This document shows, in pieces, positions 26,403 to 35,309 of a stretch of 64,000 nt of DNA (the first letter of the stretch is position 1; every line of letters starts with the position of its first letter). A program made the position numbers and the translations under genes. The notes beneath the pieces were generated by a model. That model made no database searches and was not told where the DNA came from. It worked only from the letters and a program-made list of their open reading frames with translations. The stretch is from Aporhodopirellula aestuarii. Lineage in GTDB: Bacteria > Planctomycetota > Planctomycetia > Pirellulales > Pirellulaceae. The stretch is taken from positions 1 through 64,000 of the forward strand of contig NZ_JAMQBK010000024.1 in assembly GCF_023701485.1 (NCBI RefSeq). The letters are read 5' to 3'.

Positions 26403-28344
26403 CGACGAAGACCACGAATTCGAGCCCGCGGCGACGCGGACTGCACCGTCATTCTTCATTCGACGTTTGGTCGTTTTCAATTTAAACGAAGACGAGACTG
26501 AGCGAATCCGAGACGTCGAGTTCAAGCTTGGCTTGAACATCATCAACACCGCACCACCCGATCCCGACAAGGACGGTGCGGTCGGCCACGACGTTGGCAA
26601 AACGCTACTCACTCGCCTGATCCGATACTGCTTGGGTGAAACCAATTTTGGCAAGAAGCGGACCCGCAACAAGATCGCAGTCGCCCTTCCGGAGTCGTTC
26701 GTAGCGTTGGAGTTGACCGTCGGCACCGAGGATTGGACTGTTGTCCGGCCCCTGGGGGCAACCGGCACGTATTCCTACAAAGCGGTGCGCGACAAGCCAT
26801 GGCAAATGGCGGTCCATGAGCCGTCAGACATGAATCAATCGCAGTTCGCAGACTTGCTGTTCGCGGAAACACTGGGGACCAGCGAACCGAATGAAGCTTT
26901 CCAAGTAACGATGCCCAAGGCAGACCGGCCCATCCGTTGGCTCGATCTGCTGGCGTGGCTCAGTCGTGATCAAAACTGCCGTTATCGCCGTCCATTGGAA
27001 TGGCGAAGCGAGTTTTCCGAATCGAATACCAAGAACCTCAAAGAGGTCGACGCCAGCGTTCTGGTCCGCTGCATGATGGGCTTGCTCGACGAAACTGAAC
27101 GCAAGCTCATCGTCAAGCATCACAATTTGCTCCGAAAGCAATCCGCCAAAGAGTCCGAAATCAAGCGACTCGAATCATCCACCGATCAAGTTCGCAGTTT
27201 CCTGGAACGACGGCTAGGCCTTGATCCCGGCGCAGTCGACACGAATCTGTTCGCATCAACCGCCATAGCGGAACTCCAACGCCAACGTGAAGCCAAGGAA
27301 GTCGAAGCCCTGGCACTGGAGCTCGAGCACGAACTTGAGTCGGTTTACCAAACTTGGGATGACGCCAAATCCAAACGAATCCGCAAAGAACGTGATGTCG
27401 AGATGCTTGGCGGTGAAATCAAGACCCGCGAGGACCGACTGGTCCAGATCAAAAATCAAACGGACAAAACGATCAAAAAGTCTTTGGCGTTGCGAGCCGA
27501 TGTCTGTTCCAACTCGATGGAGGATTGCCCGGTCAAGCGAGCAAAATTCCAAAACGATTTTCCTAAACACGCTCGCGATCACGCAAAGGATCAAGTCGAG
27601 GAAGAACTCGCCGAATTGAAGCCAAAGCTCGCCGACGTCGAGATCGAATTGAAGTCACTCGAATCAAAGGAGCAGTCCACCAAGGCCTCATACGACAAAG
27701 CCAAGCAGGGCCTCGCAGAGGCGGTCAAGTCGATCAACAAGGAAATCGCCAAGATCGACGCCCAAATCGAGGAAGCGGAATCCTTTACAGACGATCGGAC
27801 GGCATTAGAGAAGGCCACCGACGAATTGGTGCGACTCGAAAGCAAAATTACTCGTTCGCGCGACGTACAAAAGTCTGAACAGAAAGGACTGGCCGAGCGG
27901 CACCAGCGACTCAACGCTCATCTGCGGCGAGTCTTCTTTCGACTAACTCAGCAATCCAGCGATGCCCGGTTGCAGCTCAACCTCAACGGCATTCGCATCA
28001 TTGCGGGCGAGGACGAGAGCGACCCAGGCGAAGCAATGGCATCCGAGACCGCTCTCGCATTCGACTTGGCGTGTCTCTCGGCCAGCATCTGTGGTCTCGG
28101 TGTCCATCCTCGTTTCATGATCCACGACAGCCCCCGCGAAGGCGACCTCGAGCCGCACATTTACCACCGCCTGTTCCGATTCATCGCCCGCCTCGAATCC
28201 GACCACGGCACCAACCCGATCAATTTTCAATACATCATCGCCACCACAACCCCACCACCCGAAGACCTCGGAACGTCCGCCAGCACCGTGTTAACCCTCG
28301 ATGCTAGAAAACTGTCCGGGTTGCTATTACTAACCTCGTTTTGA
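26377..28344 (+). CDS. SMC/RecF-like coiled-coil ATPase (DUF2326-like)
   Basis: 655 aa. The P-loop region GHDVGKTLLTRLIRYCLG lies near residues 69-86; a long coiled coil follows (about 240-530) and the C-terminal lobe has MIHDSPREGDLEPH, like the D-loop/Walker B end of DUF2326 proteins. A CSNSMEDCPV cysteine pair sits inside the coiled coil, which may be a hook-like turn. I chose ATG 26377 because GGAGGGG (26368-26374) precedes it; the upstream TTG at 26335 lies inside the methylase gene. RecF/SMC-like ATPases commonly act as DNA sensors or loaders in defence systems. Confidence 0.8.
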   Translation: MSQSLLTFDDEDHEFEPAATRTAPSFFIRRLVVFNLNEDETERIRDVEFKLGLNIINTAPPDPDKDGAVGHDVGKTLLTRLIRYCLGETNFGKKRTRNKIAVALPESFVALELTVGTEDWTVVRPLGATGTYSYKAVRDKPWQMAVHEPSDMNQSQFADLLFAETLGTSEPNEAFQVTMPKADRPIRWLDLLAWLSRDQNCRYRRPLEWRSEFSESNTKNLKEVDASVLVRCMMGLLDETERKLIVKHHNLLRKQSAKESEIKRLESSTDQVRSFLERRLGLDPGAVDTNLFASTAIAELQRQREAKEVEALALELEHELESVYQTWDDAKSKRIRKERDVEMLGGEIKTREDRLVQIKNQTDKTIKKSLALRADVCSNSMEDCPVKRAKFQNDFPKHARDHAKDQVEEELAELKPKLADVEIELKSLESKEQSTKASYDKAKQGLAEAVKSINKEIAKIDAQIEEAESFTDDRTALEKATDELVRLESKITRSRDVQKSEQKGLAERHQRLNAHLRRVFFRLTQQSSDARLQLNLNGIRIIAGEDESDPGEAMASETALAFDLACLSASICGLGVHPRFMIHDSPREGDLEPHIYHRLFRFIARLESDHGTNPINFQYIIATTTPPPEDLGTSASTVLTLDARKLSGLLLLTSF

Positions 28345-28394
28345 TTCAGGCGTCCGCGCCAAAACCAACAGTCCTCTGACAGGGAATCCAATAG

Positions 28395-29057
28395 ATGTGG
28401 TCGTTCAAGAAAGAAAAACCAATAGACGAAATGCAGGCCTCAATTCCACGCGAGCAATTAATACGGAATAGCAGGACCGTAATTATTGACGACGAAGAAC
28501 CTGATCTGAAACAAGATCTTGAGCAAAGGGGATTTGCCGTTACTTGGAGTCCTGATATGGACCAAAACCTTCAGCGCCAGATTGAAGCCGGGCTCTATGA
28601 TCTTGTGTTGCTCGATTTCGGGGGCGTGGGCAAGGAAATGGGACATGAGGAGGGGCTAGCCATCTTGAGGCACATTAAACGCGTTTGCCCAGGGGTGTCA
28701 GTCTTGTCGTATACCTCAAAATCTCTCGATGCGACTCAAGCGGACTTCTACCGCCTCACGGATGGAGTTCTATCGAAAGACACCGGCATCGCCGAGTCTC
28801 TCGAAAAGGTCGAGGACGCGCTACGTCAGGCGAATAGCGCCGGCAGCCTGTGGAAGTCATTGCTGGCTCGAATGGACATCAAACCTGGGACCGAACAGGA
28901 GGTAGAACTCCAGAAAAAACTCTGGGCATCTGCACGGAATCCCGGCAAACGTGAACGGTTTAACAAGTATCTAAACTCCGTTCTCGACGATGAAAATACA
29001 CAGAAGGCTGCTGGCGTAATTGCGGGTAAACTTTTGGTCATTCTAGCGTCAGCGTGA
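28395..29057 (+). CDS. Response-regulator receiver protein, no known output domain
   Basis: 220 aa. A receiver domain fills residues ~26-140: acidic pair D32/D33 (VIIDDEEPD), phospho-acceptor D74 (LVLLDFGG), switch Thr107 in SYTSKS and K128 (LSKD). The ~80-residue C-terminal part is helical and charged, with no helix-turn-helix that I can see, so output may be protein-protein. It is followed 15 bp later by a histidine kinase gene. Base use here is visibly richer in A+T than in the helicase genes, which suggests the pair joined the locus separately. Confidence 0.82.
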   Translation: MWSFKKEKPIDEMQASIPREQLIRNSRTVIIDDEEPDLKQDLEQRGFAVTWSPDMDQNLQRQIEAGLYDLVLLDFGGVGKEMGHEEGLAILRHIKRVCPGVSVLSYTSKSLDATQADFYRLTDGVLSKDTGIAESLEKVEDALRQANSAGSLWKSLLARMDIKPGTEQEVELQKKLWASARNPGKRERFNKYLNSVLDDENTQKAAGVIAGKLLVILASA

Positions 29058-29072
29058 GGGAGAAAGCGATCA

Positions 29073-30137
29073 ATGAAGAGTCCTCCTTCCCTTCTGCCAA
29101 TCGTGAGCTTGAACTCACCAGGCTTTCCAAAGCCGGGCTTGTTCGACACAGATCTTCAATTCTGCGAGCAAAAATATTCGGAATCCAAAGCTTGCGAGCA
29201 GCATTATCAAAAACTGAAGAATGTTCGCGACGGTTTGATAGTCCAATGCCCGCATGGTTTTTCATCGTGCGCATTCTCAATCGGAACCTCGCGATTTGCA
29301 TTGACCTCATTTGTTCCGTTTCCGCGAATAGGAGGTAATCTCGAACGGAAGCTTGGCAAACAGTTTCCGAAAAAGAAGATCGCGAGCTCAGCGTTACCAT
29401 CCGTTGTCCAGCAGTGCCGAGAGTTCACGAGGCAGGTTGATGAAATCGAAATATTTGTTGCGCGTCAGCAGTCGATGGCATTACATGAAATCCGAAAACT
29501 CAATCGCACTGTCAAGCATACGTCGGAGCGATTACATTCGTCATCGACAAGCGATCTGGTAGAAACAAAACGAAAGCTCGAGACAATCTGGAAAACGTCT
29601 GAGCTGATGTCGAATCAGTTCGATGTACTGGAACTGATAGCTAATGAGTCGCTCGCGGATCTCCCACTGAATGCTATCTCAGAGCCTTATCGAGTTTTTG
29701 ACAAACTTGCACACATATACCGATTTTCGGATGACAACCTTGTTATCGAGATGGACTGCGCAAACTTCTACCATCCAAAGATACGAGCTTGCGATAAAAC
29801 ATTCCCAATTCTCGCGTCAGTATTGCTCAGCAATGCAGCAAAGTACTCGACCGATAACACTCCCGTTCGCGTCGAGGTCTACCCGGCTCCCGGTGCTGGG
29901 AAAAGATGCGGCATAACCATCTCGAATTTTGCTGAAGACCACGAAAGACTCGATGATCGAATTTTTCAGAAAGGCGAGAGGGTAGCAAGCGATACAGATG
30001 GATCAGGAATGGGGCTTTATCTTGCGCAATTGGTTGCGCGGCAGCATGGCGGGTCGATAGAATTCACTAAGACTTCAGTTCGAGAATCGACAGCATTGGT
30101 CAATTGCGAGTTCTCCGTCGATTTCCAAATTGTTTAG
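29073..30137 (+). CDS. Soluble sensor histidine kinase
   Basis: 354 aa. No membrane segment is visible. The candidate phospho-acceptor is His138 in MALHEIRKLN, in a helical dimerisation region. The HATPase domain has an N box LLSNAAKYS (~250), a DGSGMGLYLAQLVARQHGG G box (~310), and ends at Phe-Ser-Val-type strands. The N-terminal ~125 residues with CPHGFSSCAFS could be a small sensory module. GAGGGAG upstream supports ATG 29073. Together with the receiver gene it forms a cytosolic two-component pair inside the defence arm. Confidence 0.85.
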   Translation: MKSPPSLLPIVSLNSPGFPKPGLFDTDLQFCEQKYSESKACEQHYQKLKNVRDGLIVQCPHGFSSCAFSIGTSRFALTSFVPFPRIGGNLERKLGKQFPKKKIASSALPSVVQQCREFTRQVDEIEIFVARQQSMALHEIRKLNRTVKHTSERLHSSSTSDLVETKRKLETIWKTSELMSNQFDVLELIANESLADLPLNAISEPYRVFDKLAHIYRFSDDNLVIEMDCANFYHPKIRACDKTFPILASVLLSNAAKYSTDNTPVRVEVYPAPGAGKRCGITISNFAEDHERLDDRIFQKGERVASDTDGSGMGLYLAQLVARQHGGSIEFTKTSVRESTALVNCEFSVDFQIV

Positions 30138-30331
30138 ATTTTCGGAGTAAGCAATATCTGCATTTCCCAAACAGGGAGTGATCAGTCTGATACGCAATTC
30201 AGACATGTACAGCCACCGCTTGCTTTTCAGCAAATCGGTGACCAGGGAAGCCGCACACGAACAACACGTCTATACTATGCTTGCACACGACAGAGCAGCG
30301 AAGCCCAGACAAGTCCAGACATCGAGCTCAA

Positions 30332-31285
30332 ATGGGTAACCAAGACGACAACGCCCTGAACCTAACGAAGAAACGTCCCGGACCATTCGGGCCGGCTCGT
30401 GTCCTGCTGCCCAGCGACCAACAGATGGTCATTTTGGACGGCAAGACTCCGGCACGCGAAGCGGTCGAGCGGATGATGGATGAGCGGTTCTCTCAGATAC
30501 CGGTGACCGATCGCACGGGCGACATCGTTGGAGTGTTTAGCTGGAAGTCGTTTGGCGAACGGGCTCTTGATTTGCATTCGACAGCGATCAAGCCAACCGA
30601 CCTGCCAATCGGCGACGCAATGGAGCAAGCTCGTTTCATCAGTCCCGACGTCTACATTGACACAGAAACCGACTGGTCCGATCTCGACTACGTTTTGGTT
30701 GGATCGCCAAACGATTTGCTCGGCATCCTTTGCGTCTCAGACGTTTTCGGTCGTCTGAATGACTTTGCGGAAGCCTTCGTTTTGATCTACGAGGTCGAAC
30801 ACGCCCTTCGTGACACCATCGAAGTGGTGTTCATTGGTGACGAGTTGCAATCGGTGTTGGATTCGATCACCGAGTCGGCCAACCGGCCGGCGATGGAGGC
30901 TGTCGCCAATTTGAAGGACTTCATCGACGAGAACGGTCCCAGCGCCGCGGTCGGCAAGGCGATGAAGCTACTGAAAGCACCACGAAGTCGTCCGCTCGAA
31001 TCGCTGCGAGACCTGACGTTCTCCCAGTACAAAGCGATCATCTGTTCCGAAAAGAACTGGCCACGATTTGAGCCAGTATTCGACTCACTTCGCGAACTTG
31101 TGGATATCGACCTGTCAGACGTCAATGATCTGCGGAACGTCGTCTTCCACTTCCGCCGCGCCATCACGCCCCGCGACACCGACCGCCTGCGTCGCTTTCG
31201 AGAAAAGCTTCGGTACAACCTCGAGCTTTACCACCGCGAGATCGAAAACGCGAAGCAGGCAAAGATCGAGGCGGCAACCGCATGA
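30332..31285 (+). CDS. CBS-pair protein with HEPN-like C-terminal domain
   Basis: 317 aa from ATG 30332 (a TTG at 30281 is less likely). Residues ~30-145 form a CBS pair (FSQIPVTDRTGDIVGVFSWKSF; LLGILCVSDVFGRL), domains that bind adenine nucleotides. The rest is helical and ends with DLRNVVFHFRRAI at ~266-278; R-N-V-V-F-H fits the Rx4-6H active-site motif of HEPN ribonucleases, and the fold order recalls Swt1-type HEPN. The likely job is a nucleotide-gated RNase or toxin arm. A 194-bp gap separates it from the kinase gene; the PLD gene starts in ATGA overlap with its stop. Confidence 0.75.
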   Translation: MGNQDDNALNLTKKRPGPFGPARVLLPSDQQMVILDGKTPAREAVERMMDERFSQIPVTDRTGDIVGVFSWKSFGERALDLHSTAIKPTDLPIGDAMEQARFISPDVYIDTETDWSDLDYVLVGSPNDLLGILCVSDVFGRLNDFAEAFVLIYEVEHALRDTIEVVFIGDELQSVLDSITESANRPAMEAVANLKDFIDENGPSAAVGKAMKLLKAPRSRPLESLRDLTFSQYKAIICSEKNWPRFEPVFDSLRELVDIDLSDVNDLRNVVFHFRRAITPRDTDRLRRFREKLRYNLELYHREIENAKQAKIEAATA

Positions 31286-32928
31286 CATTCTTCAGCGAAT
31301 CACTGATCGACGATCAATTCGTTCGATCGCTACGCGCCGACCTCGATCGTGCCGATGTTTGTCGATTTCTGGTTGCCTACATCTCCAGCAGCGGAGTTGA
31401 CCAAATCGGCATCAATCGCCTTTGCAGTGTCTTGGAAAACGAGCTTTCCTTTGGCGTCGGTTCCATGAGCTGTGCTTGCGGCTTCAAACCGCTGGTGGAT
31501 CTGCAAAGTAACCTTCCGCTCGATCCGCCCCGGCTGAAGTATTTCTTGGATCCGGCCATTCAGAAATCGGATGAACCGGACGATATCGCGTTGATGCACT
31601 CCAAGGTGATCTACCTTCGAGTCATGATTGACAACGAACCCAGATCCGTTGTTTATATCGGCTCGCACAACTGGTCGACCAGAGCTCTCGGCGGTAGCAC
31701 CGGCCCGCGAAATGCGGAAGCCTCTCATCGGTTCGAGTTTCCGTTCAAGGAAGAGCACCTTGAAGGACGTGGCGACGAAATGCCTGCACAGGTCAATCGC
31801 CATTTACGATCCGCGTACGCTAGTGCATGCTGCCTTGAGGCAACGGAACCAAATCAACAAACGTTTGAGGAATGGACGCAAGCTGCCTGCAAGAATCGAA
31901 CCCCGTCTTCCTTGGACGAAGTCTTGCTAATCCTGGCTGTCCGACTCCCGGTGCAAAACGGACAACCGCCACTCTCACGCCTGCGCGGCAAGGGCATCTA
32001 CTTGCAGTGCCTTGAAGAGGACGAGGGATCCGCTGTTTGGAAAGCTCCGGATCAAACCTTGTTACTCGTGTGGGACAATCCGGAAGATCTGGCCGCCGGC
32101 GAGCAACCAACGATATTGGTCTGCAATAAGGGAACACGCAATCCCAGCCAAACATCCGAACTTCGCGGAACGAACCAAGCCGACGATCCCATTCGCGGAT
32201 TTGACGCGGTGCTTTTTGATCAAAAGCAACTGGAGCTGGCCGAAGGCGATGATACGCCGTCTCGATCGCAGCATTCTACGCGAAAGAGCACCGACGTGCA
32301 GATTTTCGATTTTGAGTATCCGGCTGCCCATTCTGACTGCAAGGACTACGATCGGTCCGTTTCACCGAAGTATCAATACCTGTTGGATGTGACCGCAGTG
32401 GTGGATCCAGCCGATCGTTCGTCTACCGAGTCTCAGTATATTTGGGACCGATCCACCTTTGCCGTCGCCCACGACAGGAAAGAAGCTCGATATGAAAAAA
32501 TAGAGGGCTATGTCGTTTCCGACGAACGGTACCAGAAAATCGTCGTTGCACTCGAACGGGATTTCGGAATCCAACTTCGCGAAGTTTCGGCGAAGGCACT
32601 TCCGAATCCGGAATCCCGAGTGAAACGAGTCAAGCTTGGAAAAAGGTTCGCGACCAGCCCGGTACACGAAACATTTATTTCGGAACAAGTCGAGAAGTTT
32701 CCGGACGAACTCTACTTCAAAGTCAGCGAAGACTTACTGGCCCCAAACCTCGATCCGCCCGACAATGATGATGTCGCAAAACAGTCATTTTTGTTCGTAC
32801 GGGACGCCAAGGTGGTCGAGCGTTCTCAACGCGTTTTCACGACCAAAATCGAGAAGCTCAAAGAAGTTTGGAAGCATGCTGCTCAAATGAAACGGGGTAA
32901 AACGCAGCATCCCGACGGAAGAAAATAG
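31282..32928 (+). CDS. Phospholipase D-like nuclease domain protein (DrmC-like role)
   Basis: 548 aa. One HKD-type motif is seen: LMHSKVIYL followed by YIGSHNWSTRALGGS and GPRNAEAS near residues 108-150, the pattern of PLD-family nucleases. It is about twice as long as typical DrmC, and the C-terminal ~350 residues are unrecognised; they contain basic and beta-rich segments. Its ATG overlaps the stop of the CBS-HEPN gene (ATGA at 31282-31285), so the two products are made together. It is the last gene of the right arm and is followed by a terminator hairpin. Confidence 0.78.
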   Translation: MTFFSESLIDDQFVRSLRADLDRADVCRFLVAYISSSGVDQIGINRLCSVLENELSFGVGSMSCACGFKPLVDLQSNLPLDPPRLKYFLDPAIQKSDEPDDIALMHSKVIYLRVMIDNEPRSVVYIGSHNWSTRALGGSTGPRNAEASHRFEFPFKEEHLEGRGDEMPAQVNRHLRSAYASACCLEATEPNQQTFEEWTQAACKNRTPSSLDEVLLILAVRLPVQNGQPPLSRLRGKGIYLQCLEEDEGSAVWKAPDQTLLLVWDNPEDLAAGEQPTILVCNKGTRNPSQTSELRGTNQADDPIRGFDAVLFDQKQLELAEGDDTPSRSQHSTRKSTDVQIFDFEYPAAHSDCKDYDRSVSPKYQYLLDVTAVVDPADRSSTESQYIWDRSTFAVAHDRKEARYEKIEGYVVSDERYQKIVVALERDFGIQLREVSAKALPNPESRVKRVKLGKRFATSPVHETFISEQVEKFPDELYFKVSEDLLAPNLDPPDNDDVAKQSFLFVRDAKVVERSQRVFTTKIEKLKEVWKHAAQMKRGKTQHPDGRK

Positions 32929-32941
32929 TTCCGCGCAAAAG

Positions 32942-32988
32942 TAAACGCCCGCGGGAGATTGCTCCTCCGCGGACGTTTCGGTTTTGTT
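32942..32988. terminator. Hairpin terminator after the right defence arm
   Basis: AAACG-CCCGCGG pairs with CCGCGG-CGTTT across a short loop (about 32943-32978, one bulge), followed on the plus strand by a T-rich run. It lies 14 bp after the PLD stop and fits an intrinsic terminator for that operon. Confidence 0.7.
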
Positions 32989-32999
32989 CGTCTTTCGAC

Positions 33000-33303
<304 letters not shown>

Positions 33304-33722
33304 ATACCTGCGAAGGCTTGCTTCGCGTAAACACTTTTTGAAACCGGCTGGTCGCATCAAATTCCTGCATGATGAGACCGCTCAATTCATCGACACGATT
33401 CACTTATATTGTGGGATCAATTCGCTGAGCACTCCTTGCTGCGACTCGTGCCGCTCACCGTCTGATCGATACGAAAACGAAGGTAACTTCACGATTGACA
33501 GGAATCCCGTGACAACCGAACCCAGCCAAGCAATGATCACAAGGTGGCAGGAACTGTACCACGATAGTACTAGACGAAGGCAACTGCGGCGAGGTAACAG
33601 ACCGTGGAGAGGAAGCCTGCGAATGTGAACTCAGGAATTGCCGACCAGAATAGTCGTTTTCGTTTACTGACCGAACGGGCAGCTCATCCCTGCGTCCCAC
33701 AATCAATAAACAACGTAGATCC

Positions 33723-35063
33723 TCACTCCGTCAGCGTTCCAAGAGCTAGGCCGATGTTGCGGTAGTTCATGTTCGTGCGGTACGCGAATTCGGTGGTTTC
33801 GATACTACCGGTTGTTTCCAGCGTGCGGCGGGCTTTCGTCTTCAGCGTGGGGAGGGCGTACACTTGCTCGGTGCAATCTCGAATAACATCCCACAACTCG
33901 TCTGGCTCCATCGACTTGGGCTGGTGCACCAGTTTGGTCAGGTCGTAGTGCGCCCAATCGGCAGGGAACTGGGTGTAAAGCAGACGGCCTTCTTTCTCGA
34001 GACGCTCAAACAGTCTCGTTCCAGGCAGCGGGGTCATCGTGGTCAGTTGCATCGCGTCGACATCGCTGTTGACCATGAATTCGGCGCGGCGGCGGAGTGT
34101 CTCCGGAGTATCGCTGTCCATCCCAAAGATGAAGGCGCCCAAGACGGCGATGCCCGCTGCGTGAACCCGGTCGAACATTTGCGTGTAGGAACCAGCGCCT
34201 TTTTTCAGATTCAGCCGCTTGTTGACTTCGGCCAAGGCATCATCGTCCTCCGCTTCGATGCCGATGAAAATCATCCGGCAACCCGCTCGGGCGGCCCAGT
34301 CGAGCACCTCGGGATCGTCCGCGACATTGATCGAGGCCTGGCAGAACCAGGACATTTTTAGGTCGCGTGCGACCATCCCTTTGAACAACTCCAACGCCTG
34401 CGCCCGGCAAGCGCCGCCATTACCGATGATGTTGTCGTCGACAAAGAACAAGAGTTCGTCCGGTACCGACTCCAATTCGTCGAGCACATCCTCGATGGGG
34501 CGACGACGATAACGGCGGCCGTTGTAGGCGGTGACCGAGCAGAATTCACAATCCAGCGGACACCCCCGCGATGTCTGTACCGAGGCGAACACGTAGTCGC
34601 CTTCGTAGACGTCACGACGGGGCGGGGCGAGTCGATTGGGGGCAAGCCATTCGCCGTGATACAGTCCGGTAAGTTTCCCTGATTCGGCATCCGCCAGCAC
34701 TTTGGCCCACACAGACTCCGCTTCTCCAACGACCACAGCATCTGCGAACTGCAACGCCTCCGTAGGACACATTGACGCATGAATGCCTCCCATCACAACG
34801 GGGACACCCCGTTTGCGGTAGGTGCTGGCGATCTCGTAGGCACGATTGGCTGCGGAGGTGAAAGCGGTGACGCCTACCAGATCGGCGTCGTGGTATTCAA
34901 AGGGACTGAAATTCTCATCCAAAAGCTTCACGTCCCACGTGTCGGGAGTCAACGAAGCGAGGATGCCCAGACCCAGTGGTGGAAAACGGGAACTAGGATT
35001 GACCGAAAAGCCAGACCGCACGCAGTTGACCGGATTAACGAGAACCAGTTTTTTCTTGGTCAT
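33723..35063 (-). CDS. B12-binding domain radical SAM protein
   Basis: 446 aa. The N-terminal ~130 residues form a cobalamin-binding-type Rossmann domain (FPPLGLGILASLTPDTWDV; VVMGGIHASMCPTEAL). The radical SAM core has CPLDCEFC near residue 167, the CxxxCxxC ligand set for the 4Fe-4S cluster, then GIEAEDDDALAEVNKR and LTTMTPLPGTRLFERL. Members of this group methylate or rearrange lipids, hopanoids or peptides; I cannot assign the substrate. It stands alone between the TROVE stump and the IS3 element. Confidence 0.85.
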   Translation of the reverse strand: MTKKKLVLVNPVNCVRSGFSVNPSSRFPPLGLGILASLTPDTWDVKLLDENFSPFEYHDADLVGVTAFTSAANRAYEIASTYRKRGVPVVMGGIHASMCPTEALQFADAVVVGEAESVWAKVLADAESGKLTGLYHGEWLAPNRLAPPRRDVYEGDYVFASVQTSRGCPLDCEFCSVTAYNGRRYRRRPIEDVLDELESVPDELLFFVDDNIIGNGGACRAQALELFKGMVARDLKMSWFCQASINVADDPEVLDWAARAGCRMIFIGIEAEDDDALAEVNKRLNLKKGAGSYTQMFDRVHAAGIAVLGAFIFGMDSDTPETLRRRAEFMVNSDVDAMQLTTMTPLPGTRLFERLEKEGRLLYTQFPADWAHYDLTKLVHQPKSMEPDELWDVIRDCTEQVYALPTLKTKARRTLETTGSIETTEFAYRTNMNYRNIGLALGTLTE

Positions 35064-35309
35064 GATCGGATTGCCCTCAACGCCCGTTGCCGCAAAAGTA
35101 CTGAATCGCCAATACCCGCCTCATCCCAAACTGCTGACTGGTGCATAGCGAGTTGTTTGGTGGAGTCCTCTTTTCTTAATTGGCCCAACTTACCACGCAT
35201 ACAGGTTGGTTCGACACACCAAGTTGCCTGCGGCAACCTGAAGCACTTCCGTGTTTTTGTGCAGTATCTTGAGGTGGCCTGGGTTTTGGGGGCCACGCGT
35301 CCTCTTATT

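Noticed and set aside
13538-32928. BREX system
   Set aside because: There is a large methylase and SMC-like ATPase but no PglZ phosphatase, BrxC-like ATPase or Lon-like protein.
13538-32928. Canonical class 1 DISARM
   Set aside because: DrmD- and methylase-like genes fit, but no separate drmA and drmB are present and the PLD protein is twice the usual size.
33338-33706. Small open frames between the TROVE stump and the radical SAM gene
   Set aside because: No ribosome-binding site, odd composition and no recognisable motif on either strand.
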